Of a stretch of 64,000 nt of DNA, positions 8,387-17,200 are shown in pieces. This stretch comes from Opitutaceae bacterium (GTDB lineage: Bacteria; Verrucomicrobiota; Verrucomicrobiia; Opitutales; Opitutaceae): the NCBI GenBank assembly GCA_003151515.1, contig PLXS01000009.1, positions 21,162 through 85,161 of the forward strand, in the 5' to 3' direction. The translations under genes were made by a program, and so were the position numbers. Each line of letters starts with the position of its first letter. Position 1 is the stretch's first letter. The notes under the pieces were generated by a model. It did not search any database and was not told where the DNA came from. It saw only the letters and a list, made by a program, of their open reading frames with translations.

Positions 8387-10084
8387 GTGAGCTCGAGCGC
8401 CCCGCCCCAGACCGCCGGGCCATACCCGTGGCAGCGGGACGTCCTTGTCCTGGTCCTCATATTCGGGGGGCTCCTGGCCTTCCGCCTCGGGAGCGCGCCG
8501 CTCGCCAACCCGGACGAGGGCCGCTACTCGGAGGTCCCGCGCGAGATGGTCGCCAGCGGCGACTGGGTGACCCCGCGCCTGAATGGCGTCCCGTACTTCG
8601 AGAAGCCGCCGCTCATGTACTGGATCGTGGCGGCCTGCGAGAGGGCCCTGGGCCCGAGCGAATGGGCGGTGCGGCTGGCCCCGGCGCTGTTCGCGCTGGG
8701 CGGGATCCTCGCGACCTATGGGACCGCGCGCAGGATCTACGGGCGCGACGCGGGGTTCTGGGCAGCGGTGGTGCTCGGGACCTCGCTCCTGTACCTGGCG
8801 CTTGGGCGCATCGTCCTGCTCGACATGGCCCTGTCGGTGCTGATGAGCGCCACCCTGTTCTGCTTCATCCTCGGCGTCCGAGAGAGGCCCGGCGCCGCGC
8901 GCAGGCTGTTCTTCTACGGGCTCTACGCGAGCTCGGCGCTCGCGACGCTCACGAAGGGGCTCGAGGGCTTCCTCGTGACGGGGGCGGTGATGTTCCTGTG
9001 GCTGCTCGCCTTCAACCAGTGGGGGAGGCTGCGCCCGCTCTACCTGCCGAGCGGCATCGCCCTGTTCCTGGCCGTCGCGGCGCCCTGGCACCTCCTGGTG
9101 GCGTCGAGGAACCCCGGATGGGCGCACTTCTACTTCATCTACGAACACTGGGAGCGCTTCACCGACAAGGATCACGGGCGCGTCCTGCCGTTCTGGATTT
9201 ACGCACCGATCGTGATCCTCGGCTTCTTCCCGTGGACCGGCTTCCTGTGGTCGTCGCTGCGCGACGCGCTCGCCGGGGGGTGGGCGCGGCGCCGGGAGAA
9301 CGCACAGGCCTGGTTCTTCGCCACGTGGGCCGCGTTCATCTTCCTCTTCTTCAGCGCGTCCCAGTCCAAGCTCATCCCCTACATCCTGCCGCTTTTCCCG
9401 CCGCTGGCCGTGCTCACGGGACGCTGGCTCGCCGCGACCTTCCAGATGCCGGACGCCTTCGCGCGGATGAAGGTCGGCCTGCGCACGTTCGGCTTCCTGT
9501 GCGGGCTCCTCGCCGCGGCGCTTTGCGTCTCGGTCCTGCGCCCGGGCGTCATCCGGGACTCCGACCAGGCCCAGGCCCTGGCGCCCTACGCCTTCGTGAT
9601 CGCCGCGATCCTCGTCATGGGCGGGATCCGCGCGCTCGTTCCGCGCGGGGACACCGGAGGCAGGGGCGCGGCGGTGGCGATGACGGCCACACTGGCCTTC
9701 ATGATCGGCGTTCTCACGTACGCGATGCCCATCGTCGACCAGAGGAGCACGAAGGAGCTCGCGGCCGCGGCCGCGGCGCGCGCGCGCCCGGGGGACAGGG
9801 TGTACCACTACCACGCGTTCTTCCACGATTTCACCTACTACGCGGGCCGCACGGTCGGCCTCGTGGACTACCGCGACGAGCTCGAGCTGCAGTTCCTCGA
9901 CCCCGGCGAGCGCGACGCCCGGTTCATCGACGACCAAGAGTTCCGGCGGGAATGGGCCGGGCCCGGCCGCGTGTTCCTCGTGGCGCGGATAAGGGACGCG
10001 GCGGCGCTCTTTGCCGACGGGAGCTTCCACTACCACATCGTGGCGGCCGGCCCGCACCACTATCTTTTCAGCAACCAGCCTTGA
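8387..10084 (+). CDS. arnT: ArnT-like GT39/PMT family glycosyltransferase
   Basis: This 565-residue polytopic transferase starts at a GTG (MSSSAPPQTAG). The first periplasmic loop has NPDEGRYSEVPREM near residue 43 and the catalytic-type Asp/Glu region, followed by WVTPRLNGVPYFEKPPLMYW. Both are typical of ArnT. About a dozen membrane helices follow, then a C-terminal periplasmic domain. ArnT moves L-Ara4N from undecaprenyl phosphate to lipid A on the periplasmic side. The specific Ara4N assignment rests on the neighbours arnB, arnC and arnA directly downstream. Without them it would only be a PMT-family transferase. Confidence 0.83.
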   Translation: MSSSAPPQTAGPYPWQRDVLVLVLIFGGLLAFRLGSAPLANPDEGRYSEVPREMVASGDWVTPRLNGVPYFEKPPLMYWIVAACERALGPSEWAVRLAPALFALGGILATYGTARRIYGRDAGFWAAVVLGTSLLYLALGRIVLLDMALSVLMSATLFCFILGVRERPGAARRLFFYGLYASSALATLTKGLEGFLVTGAVMFLWLLAFNQWGRLRPLYLPSGIALFLAVAAPWHLLVASRNPGWAHFYFIYEHWERFTDKDHGRVLPFWIYAPIVILGFFPWTGFLWSSLRDALAGGWARRRENAQAWFFATWAAFIFLFFSASQSKLIPYILPLFPPLAVLTGRWLAATFQMPDAFARMKVGLRTFGFLCGLLAAALCVSVLRPGVIRDSDQAQALAPYAFVIAAILVMGGIRALVPRGDTGGRGAAVAMTATLAFMIGVLTYAMPIVDQRSTKELAAAAAARARPGDRVYHYHAFFHDFTYYAGRTVGLVDYRDELELQFLDPGERDARFIDDQEFRREWAGPGRVFLVARIRDAAALFADGSFHYHIVAAGPHHYLFSNQP

Positions 10085-10106
10085 GGAATCGCTGTCAGCC
10101 CCCAGA

Positions 10107-11291
10107 ATGCCAGCCGCAATGCCAACGCCAGCCGCCGCCGCACCCAAGCCGGCCGAGCCGTTCCTGCCCTTCACCCGCCCGACCATAGACGAGGCGACCA
10201 TAGCCGGCGTGGCCGAGGTGCTGCGCTCGGGCTGGATCACCTCGGGCCCGCAGGTGAAGGCCTTCGAGGCCAGGCTCTCGGAGCGCTTCGGCAGGCCCGT
10301 GCGCGCCTTCAACTCGGGCACGTGCACGATGGAGATCGCCCTGCGCATCGCGGGCGTCGGCCCGGGCGACGAGGTGATCACGACGCCGCTCACGTGGGTG
10401 GCGACGAGCAACGTGATACTCGAGGTGGGCGCCAGGCCCGTCTTCGTCGACATAGACCCGGCGACCCGGGAGATCGACCTCGACCGCGCCGAGGCGGCCG
10501 TCACCGGGCGCACCCGTGCCATCATCCCCGTGGACCTGGCGGGGCTTCCGGTCGACCGCGACCGGCTGAACGCGCTGGCGAAGGCGAGGGGGCTTCGCGT
10601 CGTCGAGGATGCGGCGCAGTCCTTCGGGAGCACCTGGAAGGGAAGGCCCATCGGGTCGTTCGGCGACTTCGTCTCGTTCAGCTTCCACTCGAACAAGAAC
10701 ATCACGACCTCCGAGGGCGGCTGCCTGGTCCTGAACGACGAGCGCGAGGCGGCGCTCGCCGAGCAGTACCGGCTGCAGGGCGTCGTTCGCTCGGGGCACG
10801 ACGGCATGGAGGTCGAGGTTGCCGGCGGGAAGTTCAACCTGACCGACATCGCGGCGCGCATCGGGCTGGGGCAGCTGCCCCACCTGGCGGAGTTCACCGC
10901 GAAGCGGCGCGAGATCGCCCGCGCGTACTTCGAGGAGCTCGCCAAGGCCGCCTACCGCGCGCTGGGGCTCGGCCTGCCCGTCGCCGACTTCGCGGACTGC
11001 AACTGGCACATGTTCCAGGTGGTCCTCCCCGAGGAGCGCCTCGCGGTCAGGCGCTCGGTCGTCATGGAGGAACTCAGGCAGGCCGGGATCGGCTCGGGCG
11101 TCCACTACCCGGCGATCCACCTCTTCGCCCTCTACCGGCGCATGGGATGGAAGGACGGCGACTTCCCGAACGCGGAGTACGCCGGGCGCAACATCCTCAC
11201 GCTGCCCCTCTTCCCGCTGATGGAGCGCTCGGACGTGCCGCGCGTCGTCCGGGCCCTCGCCAGGATCCTGGAAACCCACCGAAAAGCATGA
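10107..11291 (+). CDS. arnB: UDP-Ara4O aminotransferase ArnB (DegT/DnrJ/EryC1 family)
   Basis: This 394-residue PLP enzyme transfers an amino group to UDP-4-keto-arabinose to give UDP-L-Ara4N. The opening FLPFTRPTIDE and SGWITSGPQVKAFE parallel ArnB. The PLP lysine lies in SFSFHSNKNITTSEGG near residue 199, and VVEDAAQSFGS holds the cofactor-binding Asp. The start chosen is the ATG at 10107. A second ATG four codons later is equally possible. The 3' end overlaps arnC in ATGA, and arnT ends 22 bp upstream. Confidence 0.87.
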   Translation: MPAAMPTPAAAAPKPAEPFLPFTRPTIDEATIAGVAEVLRSGWITSGPQVKAFEARLSERFGRPVRAFNSGTCTMEIALRIAGVGPGDEVITTPLTWVATSNVILEVGARPVFVDIDPATREIDLDRAEAAVTGRTRAIIPVDLAGLPVDRDRLNALAKARGLRVVEDAAQSFGSTWKGRPIGSFGDFVSFSFHSNKNITTSEGGCLVLNDEREAALAEQYRLQGVVRSGHDGMEVEVAGGKFNLTDIAARIGLGQLPHLAEFTAKRREIARAYFEELAKAAYRALGLGLPVADFADCNWHMFQVVLPEERLAVRRSVVMEELRQAGIGSGVHYPAIHLFALYRRMGWKDGDFPNAEYAGRNILTLPLFPLMERSDVPRVVRALARILETHRKA

Positions 11292-12232
11292 GTGCCACGC
11301 CCGAGATCTCCGTCGTCATCCCCGTCTTCAACGAGGAGCTCAACCTTCCGCTGCTCTTCTCGCGGCTCTATCCGGTGCTGGACGGGCTGGGCCGGCCGTA
11401 CGAGGTCATCTTCACGAACGACGGGAGCATGGACCGCTCCCTCGAGCTCCTGAAGGCCCAGCACTCGGCGCGGCCCGGCGTCACCCGGATCATCGACTTC
11501 AACGGCAACTACGGCCAGCACATGGCCATCATGGCGGCCTTCGAGCGGGTGCGGGGCCAGGTCATCGTGACCCTGGACGCCGACCTGCAGAACCCCCCGG
11601 AGGAGATCCCGAAGCTCCTGGCACTCATCGACGCCGGGCACGACTACGTCGGCGGCTTCCGGATCAACCGCAAGGACAGCCTCTTCCGCACGATGGCGTC
11701 TCGGATGATCAACGTCGTGCGGAGCCGCACGACCGCGATCGAGATGACCGACCAGGGCTGCATGCTGCGCGCCTACAGGCGGCCGATCATCGAAGCCATA
11801 GTCCAGAGTGGCGCCGTCAACACGTTCATACCGGCGCTCGCCTACAGCTACTCCTCCAAGCCGACCGAGGTGGGCGTGAGGCACGAGGAGAGGCACGCGG
11901 GGGTCTCAAACTACTCCCTCTACATGCTGATCCGCCTGAACTTCGACCTGATCACGGGCTTCTCGCTGGCGCCGCTGCAGCTCTTCACGATGGTCTCGTT
12001 GGCCTGCGCGGCGGGCAGCTTCCTGCTCGTGGTCGTTCTGGCCCTGCGCCGGTTCGTCTTCGTGGGCCCCGAGGAGGGCGGAACGTTCACGCTTTTCGGG
12101 ATACTCTTCTTCCTGATCAGCGTCACGATGGTCGGCATCGGGCTCATCGGCGAGTACGTCGGGCGGACGTACCAGGTCGTGCGCGTGCGCCACCGCTACT
12201 TCGTGCGGGAGATAATCGAGGCCGGGGACTAG
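11288..12232 (+). CDS. arnC: Undecaprenyl-phosphate Ara4FN transferase ArnC (GT2)
   Basis: This 314-residue GT2 enzyme loads formylated Ara4N onto undecaprenyl phosphate. The GT-A core has ISVVIPVFNEELNLP, the DXD-type TLDADLQNPPEEIPKL near residue 100 and MTDQGCMLRAYRRPI near residue 155. Two C-terminal membrane segments carry the GLIGEYVGRTYQVVR tail seen in ArnC/DPMS-like transferases. The ATG overlaps the arnB stop. It is followed after 19 bp by the formyltransferase gene. A dolichol-phosphate-mannose-synthase-like role would be the alternative without this context. Confidence 0.88.
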   Translation: MSATPEISVVIPVFNEELNLPLLFSRLYPVLDGLGRPYEVIFTNDGSMDRSLELLKAQHSARPGVTRIIDFNGNYGQHMAIMAAFERVRGQVIVTLDADLQNPPEEIPKLLALIDAGHDYVGGFRINRKDSLFRTMASRMINVVRSRTTAIEMTDQGCMLRAYRRPIIEAIVQSGAVNTFIPALAYSYSSKPTEVGVRHEERHAGVSNYSLYMLIRLNFDLITGFSLAPLQLFTMVSLACAAGSFLLVVVLALRRFVFVGPEEGGTFTLFGILFFLISVTMVGIGLIGEYVGRTYQVVRVRHRYFVREIIEAGD

Positions 12233-12251
12233 GGAAGGGCCGGCCCCTCGA

Positions 12252-13157
12252 ATGCCCGCCCCGCGCATACTCTTCTTCGGCTACAGCGAGGTGGGCCACG
12301 ATTGCCTGTCGCTGCTCCTCGAGCGCGGCGACAACGTCGTCGCGCTCATAACCCACGAGGACAACCCGAACGAGAAGATCTGGTTCAAGACGCCCGCCCT
12401 CGCCGCCCGAGAGAAGGGGATCCCCGTCCACACGCCCGAGAAGGTGGGAACCCCGGAGTGGGTCGAGCGGATCGCCCAGATGCGCCCGGACCTGATCCTG
12501 TCGGTCTACTACCGCAGCATGATCAGCACGAAGATCCTGGGCCTCGCCCGGCTCGGGGCCTTCAACATGCACGGCTCGCTCCTGCCCCGGTACAGGGGCA
12601 GGGCGCCCATCAATTGGGCGGTCCTTAACGGCGAGCCGAGGATCGGAATGACTCTCCATCGCATGGTCAGGGAGCCCGACGCGGGGGCCATCGTGGACCA
12701 GGAGGGTGTCGACATCGGGCCGCGCGACACCGCCGAGCAGGCGTTGCGCAAGGTGCTCCCCTGCGCCCGGCGCGTCCTCGCGCGCCAGATCGACGCGCTG
12801 CTGGCCGGCACGGCGCGCGAGACGCCCCAGGACCCGTCGCAGGCCACGTATTTCGGGGGGCGAAAGCCCGAGGACGGCCGCATCGACTGGGGCCGGCCGA
12901 CGGCGCAGATCTTCAACCTCGTTCGCGCGGTGACCGATCCCTATCCCGGGGCGTTCACCGACGTGGGCGGCGCCCGCCTCATGGTTTGGTGGGCCGAGCC
13001 CGACTCGCCGGCTGCAAGTAAGGGGAGAGGGGGGCCGGGCGAGGTGCTCAGCCTCGCCCCGCTGGTTGTCGCGACCGGAGATGGGGCGATCGAGCTGACG
13101 CGCACCGAGTGGCGAGGGGCCGCGGAGCCGCAACTGGGCGTGGGCCAGGTGCTTTAG
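12252..13157 (+). CDS. arnA: UDP-Ara4N formyltransferase (N-terminal half of ArnA as a separate protein)
   Basis: This 301-residue formyltransferase is related to methionyl-tRNA formyltransferase. The catalytic Asn/His pair is in FNMHGSLLPRYRGRAP near residue 110. The catalytic Asp is in REPDAGAIVDQEG near residue 143. The C-terminal subdomain contains the family ATYFGGRKPEDGRIDW block. In enterobacteria this domain is the first 300 residues of the bifunctional ArnA. Here it stops without the dehydrogenase/decarboxylase half, which is encoded at 20355-21392. The enzyme formylates UDP-L-Ara4N with 10-formyl-tetrahydrofolate. It ends the first arn run. Confidence 0.87.
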   Translation: MPAPRILFFGYSEVGHDCLSLLLERGDNVVALITHEDNPNEKIWFKTPALAAREKGIPVHTPEKVGTPEWVERIAQMRPDLILSVYYRSMISTKILGLARLGAFNMHGSLLPRYRGRAPINWAVLNGEPRIGMTLHRMVREPDAGAIVDQEGVDIGPRDTAEQALRKVLPCARRVLARQIDALLAGTARETPQDPSQATYFGGRKPEDGRIDWGRPTAQIFNLVRAVTDPYPGAFTDVGGARLMVWWAEPDSPAASKGRGGPGEVLSLAPLVVATGDGAIELTRTEWRGAAEPQLGVGQVL

Positions 13158-13225
13158 GGCCCGCCCCGGCCTGTCTGACCCCGTGCGCGGCGTCCCGCGC
13201 GGGCCCTGTTAAGCGCCGGGCCTGA

Positions 13226-13249
13226 TCCGCTAAACAAAGTTTTAGCGGA
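13226..13249. repeat. Perfect 9-bp inverted repeat (possible operator)
   Basis: TCCGCTAAA and TTTAGCGGA are separated by 6 bp (caaagt). It lies 135 bp upstream of the permease start and 69 bp after the formyltransferase stop, in the only AT-richer part of the gap. There is no T run, so an operator or an mRNA hairpin is more likely than a terminator. Confidence 0.55.
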
Positions 13250-13283
13250 ATTGGCATGCAAGCCGCTGATAAGCGGGCGCGGA

Positions 13284-13300
13284 CATTAAATCCGCATTAA
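13284..13300 (+). promoter_or_regulatory. 11-bp-period direct repeat CATTAA-N5-CATTAA
   Basis: Two CATTAA hexamers occur with exact 11-bp spacing, 84 bp upstream of the permease ATG. This spacing matches tandem binding sites of OmpR/PhoB-family response regulators. The same arrangement recurs at 18746-18762. Confidence 0.5.
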
Positions 13301-13383
13301 CGCCTCGTTCGCCATCCAACCCTAGACCAGCCGCTTCAACACAACAACCGCGCCAGCTCCCGCCTGGAGAAATCCCACTCCCT

Positions 13384-15291
13384 ATGTCCGAACCAACCAG
13401 CACCACAGCACCCGCTACCCCGACGATGAAGCCCACCCTGGGCCTCACCGGTCTGACCGTCAACGCCATGGCCCTGATTGCGCCGGGCGCCTTCCTTTGG
13501 CTCACCTTCCAGGAACAGGCGCTCTACGGGGCGCCCATGGCGGGCGCCTCCATGTGGTTCGGCATTCTGATGGCGCTGCTCCTTTGCTACGCCACGGCGG
13601 TCAGCTACGCGGAGCTCTCGAAACTCTACCCCGGGGCGGGTTCCTCCTATTTCTACGCCGAGCAGGCGTTTCTCGCGAAGACCCACGCATTTAAGTTCGC
13701 CCGCGTGGCCAAGTTCTTCACGGGCTGGGCAAGCCATCTGTACTACTGGGTCTATCCGGGGTGCATGGTCGGGGTCACGGCGATGCTGATAGGGTACCTC
13801 TCGGGCTACCTGTTCCCCGACACGTTCAGCGGCGTCTACAACAGCCCGCTCGAGATGTACCTGTTCTGCATCATTTTCGCGATAGGCGTCTCCTACATCG
13901 CGTACCGCGGGGTGAACGGAAGCACCGCGGTGAACATCGCAATCAACATCATCCAGATCACGGCACTCGTGGTGTTCGCGGTCATTGCGCTGGCCTACCG
14001 CGGCTCGCATCCGCAGGGATCAAAGGCGTTCCACCTCTCGAATGGAATTGCGGTGAACTACCAAGTCGCCCAGGTCCCGGTCACAGACGACAAGGGCAAT
14101 CCGGTCCCGGCGCTCGACGCCAACGGCAAGCCGACCAAGAACGCCGACGGCACCCCCGCATACCAGATGCAGGACGGGACGGACAAAGACGGCAACCCGC
14201 TGCCCGCGGACGCCGACGGCAAGCCCACGACCGTGGACAAGGCGGCGCCGTTCACGATCGACTACAAGGACGGCGCCTACACCACGGACTCCACCGGGGC
14301 CATGACCTTCAACTACCACCCGACCGCGAAGTCGGTCATCGGGCCCCACAAGTTCAGCTACGTCATCGTCCAGGCCTGCGTCGCGATCCTCATCCTCGTC
14401 GGCTTTGAATCCGTCACGTCGATGGGCGAGGAGGCCAAGAACCCGAAGAAGCATCTTCCCTGGGCCATCCTCCTCTCGCTGACGATCCAGGGAGCCATCT
14501 GCTACCTGTTCGAGTACTTTGCGGCGAGTTACTTCCTGAACAACGGCTACACGCTGTCCTCGGCGGGCGCCTCAGGAGCACCCATAGGCGACATGATGGT
14601 CCTCGCGGGCACATGGGTCTTCGGCAGCTACGCCGCGGGCAAGGCCTTCATGCTCGTGCAGGCGTTCACGGTGTTCCTTGCCTTGGTCGGCACGACGCTC
14701 GCGTGCCTGAACACGGGGGCCCGCGTGACCTATGCCATGGGCCGCGACAAGGAGGTCGGCGCCCACTTCGGACTGCTTCACGGCAGGACCCTGACGCCGC
14801 ACCGCTCGATATGGACGCTCGGCATCCTTTCGGTCGTCATCGGCATGATCACGGTGACGACATACCTGGGCGGCCAGTCCTCCGACATGGCGTCCCTGGA
14901 CAAGCACAACATCTGGTACAGCTTCGGGATATTCGGCCCGCACGTCTACACCTGGATCCCGAATTCCTTCCTGATCATCACGCTGATCAGCAACTTCGGC
15001 ACGTTCCTGCTCTACATGACGACCTGCATAGTCTCGATCGTCGCCTTCAAGGAGCACCACATGTTCAACGGGATTAAGCATTTTCTCATTCCGGTGTTCG
15101 GGTTCCTGGCGAACCTCCTGTGCATGCTATTTTACCTTATCGGTCCGTTCTCCGTGGCCGGGATGAGCTGGCACGAGTCGTACATCGCCCTCGGCGTCGC
15201 CTTCCTCTGGGGCGTCTACGGGCTGTGGTACTTCGCAAGCGGCAGCAAGGCGACGGGCAAGGCGATGATCCTCACCGGGAAGCCCGCCTAG
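13384..15291 (+). CDS. APC-family amino-acid permease with a large soluble insertion
   Basis: This 635-residue transporter has about twelve membrane helices. The first ones are typical of the APC superfamily (GLTVNAMALIAPGAFLWLTF; SYAELSKLYPGAGSSYFYAE). ILVGFESVTSMGEEAKNPKK near residue 335 is the conserved APC motif at helix 8. Between roughly residues 205 and 322 is an insertion of about 117 residues, rich in Asp, Gly, Asn, Lys and Pro, with repeated DxNGKP/DxDGKP-like units. The substrate is unknown. The ATG at 13384 is used. A strong terminator follows, then the PP2C-kinase gene. Confidence 0.83.
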   Translation: MSEPTSTTAPATPTMKPTLGLTGLTVNAMALIAPGAFLWLTFQEQALYGAPMAGASMWFGILMALLLCYATAVSYAELSKLYPGAGSSYFYAEQAFLAKTHAFKFARVAKFFTGWASHLYYWVYPGCMVGVTAMLIGYLSGYLFPDTFSGVYNSPLEMYLFCIIFAIGVSYIAYRGVNGSTAVNIAINIIQITALVVFAVIALAYRGSHPQGSKAFHLSNGIAVNYQVAQVPVTDDKGNPVPALDANGKPTKNADGTPAYQMQDGTDKDGNPLPADADGKPTTVDKAAPFTIDYKDGAYTTDSTGAMTFNYHPTAKSVIGPHKFSYVIVQACVAILILVGFESVTSMGEEAKNPKKHLPWAILLSLTIQGAICYLFEYFAASYFLNNGYTLSSAGASGAPIGDMMVLAGTWVFGSYAAGKAFMLVQAFTVFLALVGTTLACLNTGARVTYAMGRDKEVGAHFGLLHGRTLTPHRSIWTLGILSVVIGMITVTTYLGGQSSDMASLDKHNIWYSFGIFGPHVYTWIPNSFLIITLISNFGTFLLYMTTCIVSIVAFKEHHMFNGIKHFLIPVFGFLANLLCMLFYLIGPFSVAGMSWHESYIALGVAFLWGVYGLWYFASGSKATGKAMILTGKPA

Positions 15292-15328
15292 ATCTCGTTG
15301 ACGCGGCCCCGCACTGCATAACACTCCA

Positions 15329-15363
15329 TGGCTCCGCCCCCTCTGGGACGGGGCCATTTTTTT
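15329..15363 (+). terminator. Strong intrinsic terminator after the permease gene
   Basis: A 12-bp stem (TGGCTCCGCCCC with GGGACGGGGCCA, one G-U pair and one mismatch) has a short loop and is followed by seven T residues. It lies 37 bp after the permease stop and 12 bp before the next gene, so the kinase gene must use read-through or its own promoter. Confidence 0.85.
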
Positions 15364-15374
15364 CAGACCGATCC

Positions 15375-17192
15375 ATGCGACTGCGCTACGCACGCCTCTC
15401 GACCGCGGGCTCCGTCAGGCCCGTGAACGAGGACTGGCTGGACTTCTGGGAGTCACCTGATCCGCTGACGCGGGAGAAGCAGGGCAGCGTCGCGCTCCTG
15501 GCCGACGGGGTGGGGGGCTACGAGTGCGGCGAGGTCGCCAGCCGCCTGGCGGTTGAGACGGCGCTCAAGGAGTTCCAGTTCGCGCCCGGGGGAGACATCA
15601 AGCCCTACGCGCTCCTGCGGCGCATGTTCACAGCGGCGTGCTCGGCCGTCCACGACAAGGCGACGACGGAGCACCCGGGAAGCCGCATGGCCACGACACT
15701 CGCCGCCTCGGTGTTTCGCGACGGCGCCGTCTGCGTCGCGAACGTGGGCGACACCCGGGCGTACTTCATCCGGCAGAAGACGATCCGCCGGCTGACTGTG
15801 GACCACGTCGCGACCTCGGTGCCCGTGAAGCTGGGCCTGCTGCTTGAGCGCAAGGCCATGGCGAGCCCGCACCGCAGCGAGCTCACGCGGAGCATAGGCA
15901 GCGAACCCTTCTGCCAGCCGGACTTCGCAACGCAGCTCCTGCACCACGGCGACTTCATCCTGCAGTGCACGGACGGCCTCCACGCCTGGGTCCTTGACGA
16001 GGAGTTTCGAGAGATCATCGGCCGCTCGCACCCCTACGACGCGTGCAAGGAGCTCGTCGCCCTTGCGGAGAAGCGCGGAAGCGACGACAACATCTCGCTC
16101 CAGCTGATCGAGGTGCGCAACTGGGAGGAGGTGGCCCAGTCGGCCCGGGTCGCCCTCGGTGCGGACGCCAAGCCGAGCAAGGCCGTGGTCGCGGCGGCGG
16201 CCGTCGCGACCGGCACCAGCGAGCCCGCGCCTGGGATGCTCCTCGACGGGCGCTTCGAGCTCACGGACCTGGTCGCCCGCAGCAACATGGCCCAGATTTT
16301 CAAGGCGAGGGACAAGACGACCGGCCAGAGCGTCGCGGTGAAGATCCCGCTCATGGCGCTCGAGAGCGACATCGCGGGATACGAGAGATTCCAGCGGGAG
16401 GAGGAGATCGGGGCGCGGCTCAACCACCCGGCGATCCTCAAGGTGATCAAGGTGGACCAGCCGAAGAGCCGGCCGTACCTCGTCATGGAGTTCCTCGAGG
16501 GCAAGACCCTCGCCGAGATCATCTCCAAGAGGAAGAGCTTCTCCGAGGGCGAGGCCATAGCCTACGGCTCCCAGATCTGCGACGCCCTGGAGTACCTGCA
16601 CGTGAACGGCATCGCCCACCGCGACCTCAAGCCGCAGAACATCATGGTCTGCGCCGACGGCAGCCTGCGCCTCTTCGACTTCGGAATCGCCCGCGTGGAG
16701 AGGGCGCGACGCCTGACGTTCGTGGGCCTGACGCCGGCCCTGGGCACGCCCGACTACATCTCGCCGGAGCAGGTGCGCGGCAAGCGCGGCGACCACCGGA
16801 GCGACATCTACAGCCTCGGGGCGATCCTCTACGAGCTCGTGACCGGGGTGACCCCGTTCGAGGGCGAGAGCCCCTACGTCGTCATGAACGCGCGGGTCAC
16901 GGGCGACCCGGAGGCGCCGCGCAAGATCCGCCCCGAGATCAACCCCGCCCTTGAGGAGATCATCCTGCACGCGATGGAGCGCGACCCGCGCAAGCGCTAC
17001 CAGACCGCGATAGACATGAAGCGGGAGCTCGACGACCTCGAAAAGGTCGAGATCACGCACCGCGACCAGCGCCTGCGGGCCCCGCAGCCGTGGAAGAGCC
17101 GCAGCAACACGGCGCTCCTAGTCGCGGGCGGCGTGCTGCTCCAGCTGCTGTTCTTCCTGGTTATATACCTGCTCGTGCGCCGGCACCGCTAG
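15375..17192 (+). CDS. PP2C phosphatase - Ser/Thr protein kinase fusion, C-terminally membrane anchored
   Basis: This is a 605-residue protein with three parts. Residues 1-250 form a PP2C domain with metal ligands in VRPVNEDW, LLADGVGGYECGEVAS, NVGDTRAYF, CTDGLHAWV and GSDDNIS. Residues 285-555 form a Hanks kinase with the lysine in VAVKIP, HRDLKPQNIM, DFGIARV and GTPDYISPEQV. The glycine loop is degenerate (VARSNMAQ). Residues 578-600 are one membrane helix followed by RRHR, so both catalytic domains face the cytoplasm. Fusions of this kind are known beside nitrate-uptake genes in proteobacteria. Here it sits between an amino-acid permease and glnA, suggesting a role in nitrogen signalling. 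Substrates are unknown. Confidence 0.9.
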   Translation: MRLRYARLSTAGSVRPVNEDWLDFWESPDPLTREKQGSVALLADGVGGYECGEVASRLAVETALKEFQFAPGGDIKPYALLRRMFTAACSAVHDKATTEHPGSRMATTLAASVFRDGAVCVANVGDTRAYFIRQKTIRRLTVDHVATSVPVKLGLLLERKAMASPHRSELTRSIGSEPFCQPDFATQLLHHGDFILQCTDGLHAWVLDEEFREIIGRSHPYDACKELVALAEKRGSDDNISLQLIEVRNWEEVAQSARVALGADAKPSKAVVAAAAVATGTSEPAPGMLLDGRFELTDLVARSNMAQIFKARDKTTGQSVAVKIPLMALESDIAGYERFQREEEIGARLNHPAILKVIKVDQPKSRPYLVMEFLEGKTLAEIISKRKSFSEGEAIAYGSQICDALEYLHVNGIAHRDLKPQNIMVCADGSLRLFDFGIARVERARRLTFVGLTPALGTPDYISPEQVRGKRGDHRSDIYSLGAILYELVTGVTPFEGESPYVVMNARVTGDPEAPRKIRPEINPALEEIILHAMERDPRKRYQTAIDMKRELDDLEKVEITHRDQRLRAPQPWKSRSNTALLVAGGVLLQLLFFLVIYLLVRRHR

Positions 17193-17200
17193 GGGCGGCT

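Noticed and set aside
7613..10945. Very long open frame on the minus strand opposite the arn genes
   Set aside because: It is a GC-bias artefact: the product is Arg/Pro/Gly/His-rich with no domain, and the plus strand carries clear arnT and arnB.
13251..13267. Possible sigma-54 promoter (GG-N10-GC) before the permease
   Set aside because: Spacing fits, but the -12 part is CCGCT rather than TTGCA/T, so the match is too weak to annotate.
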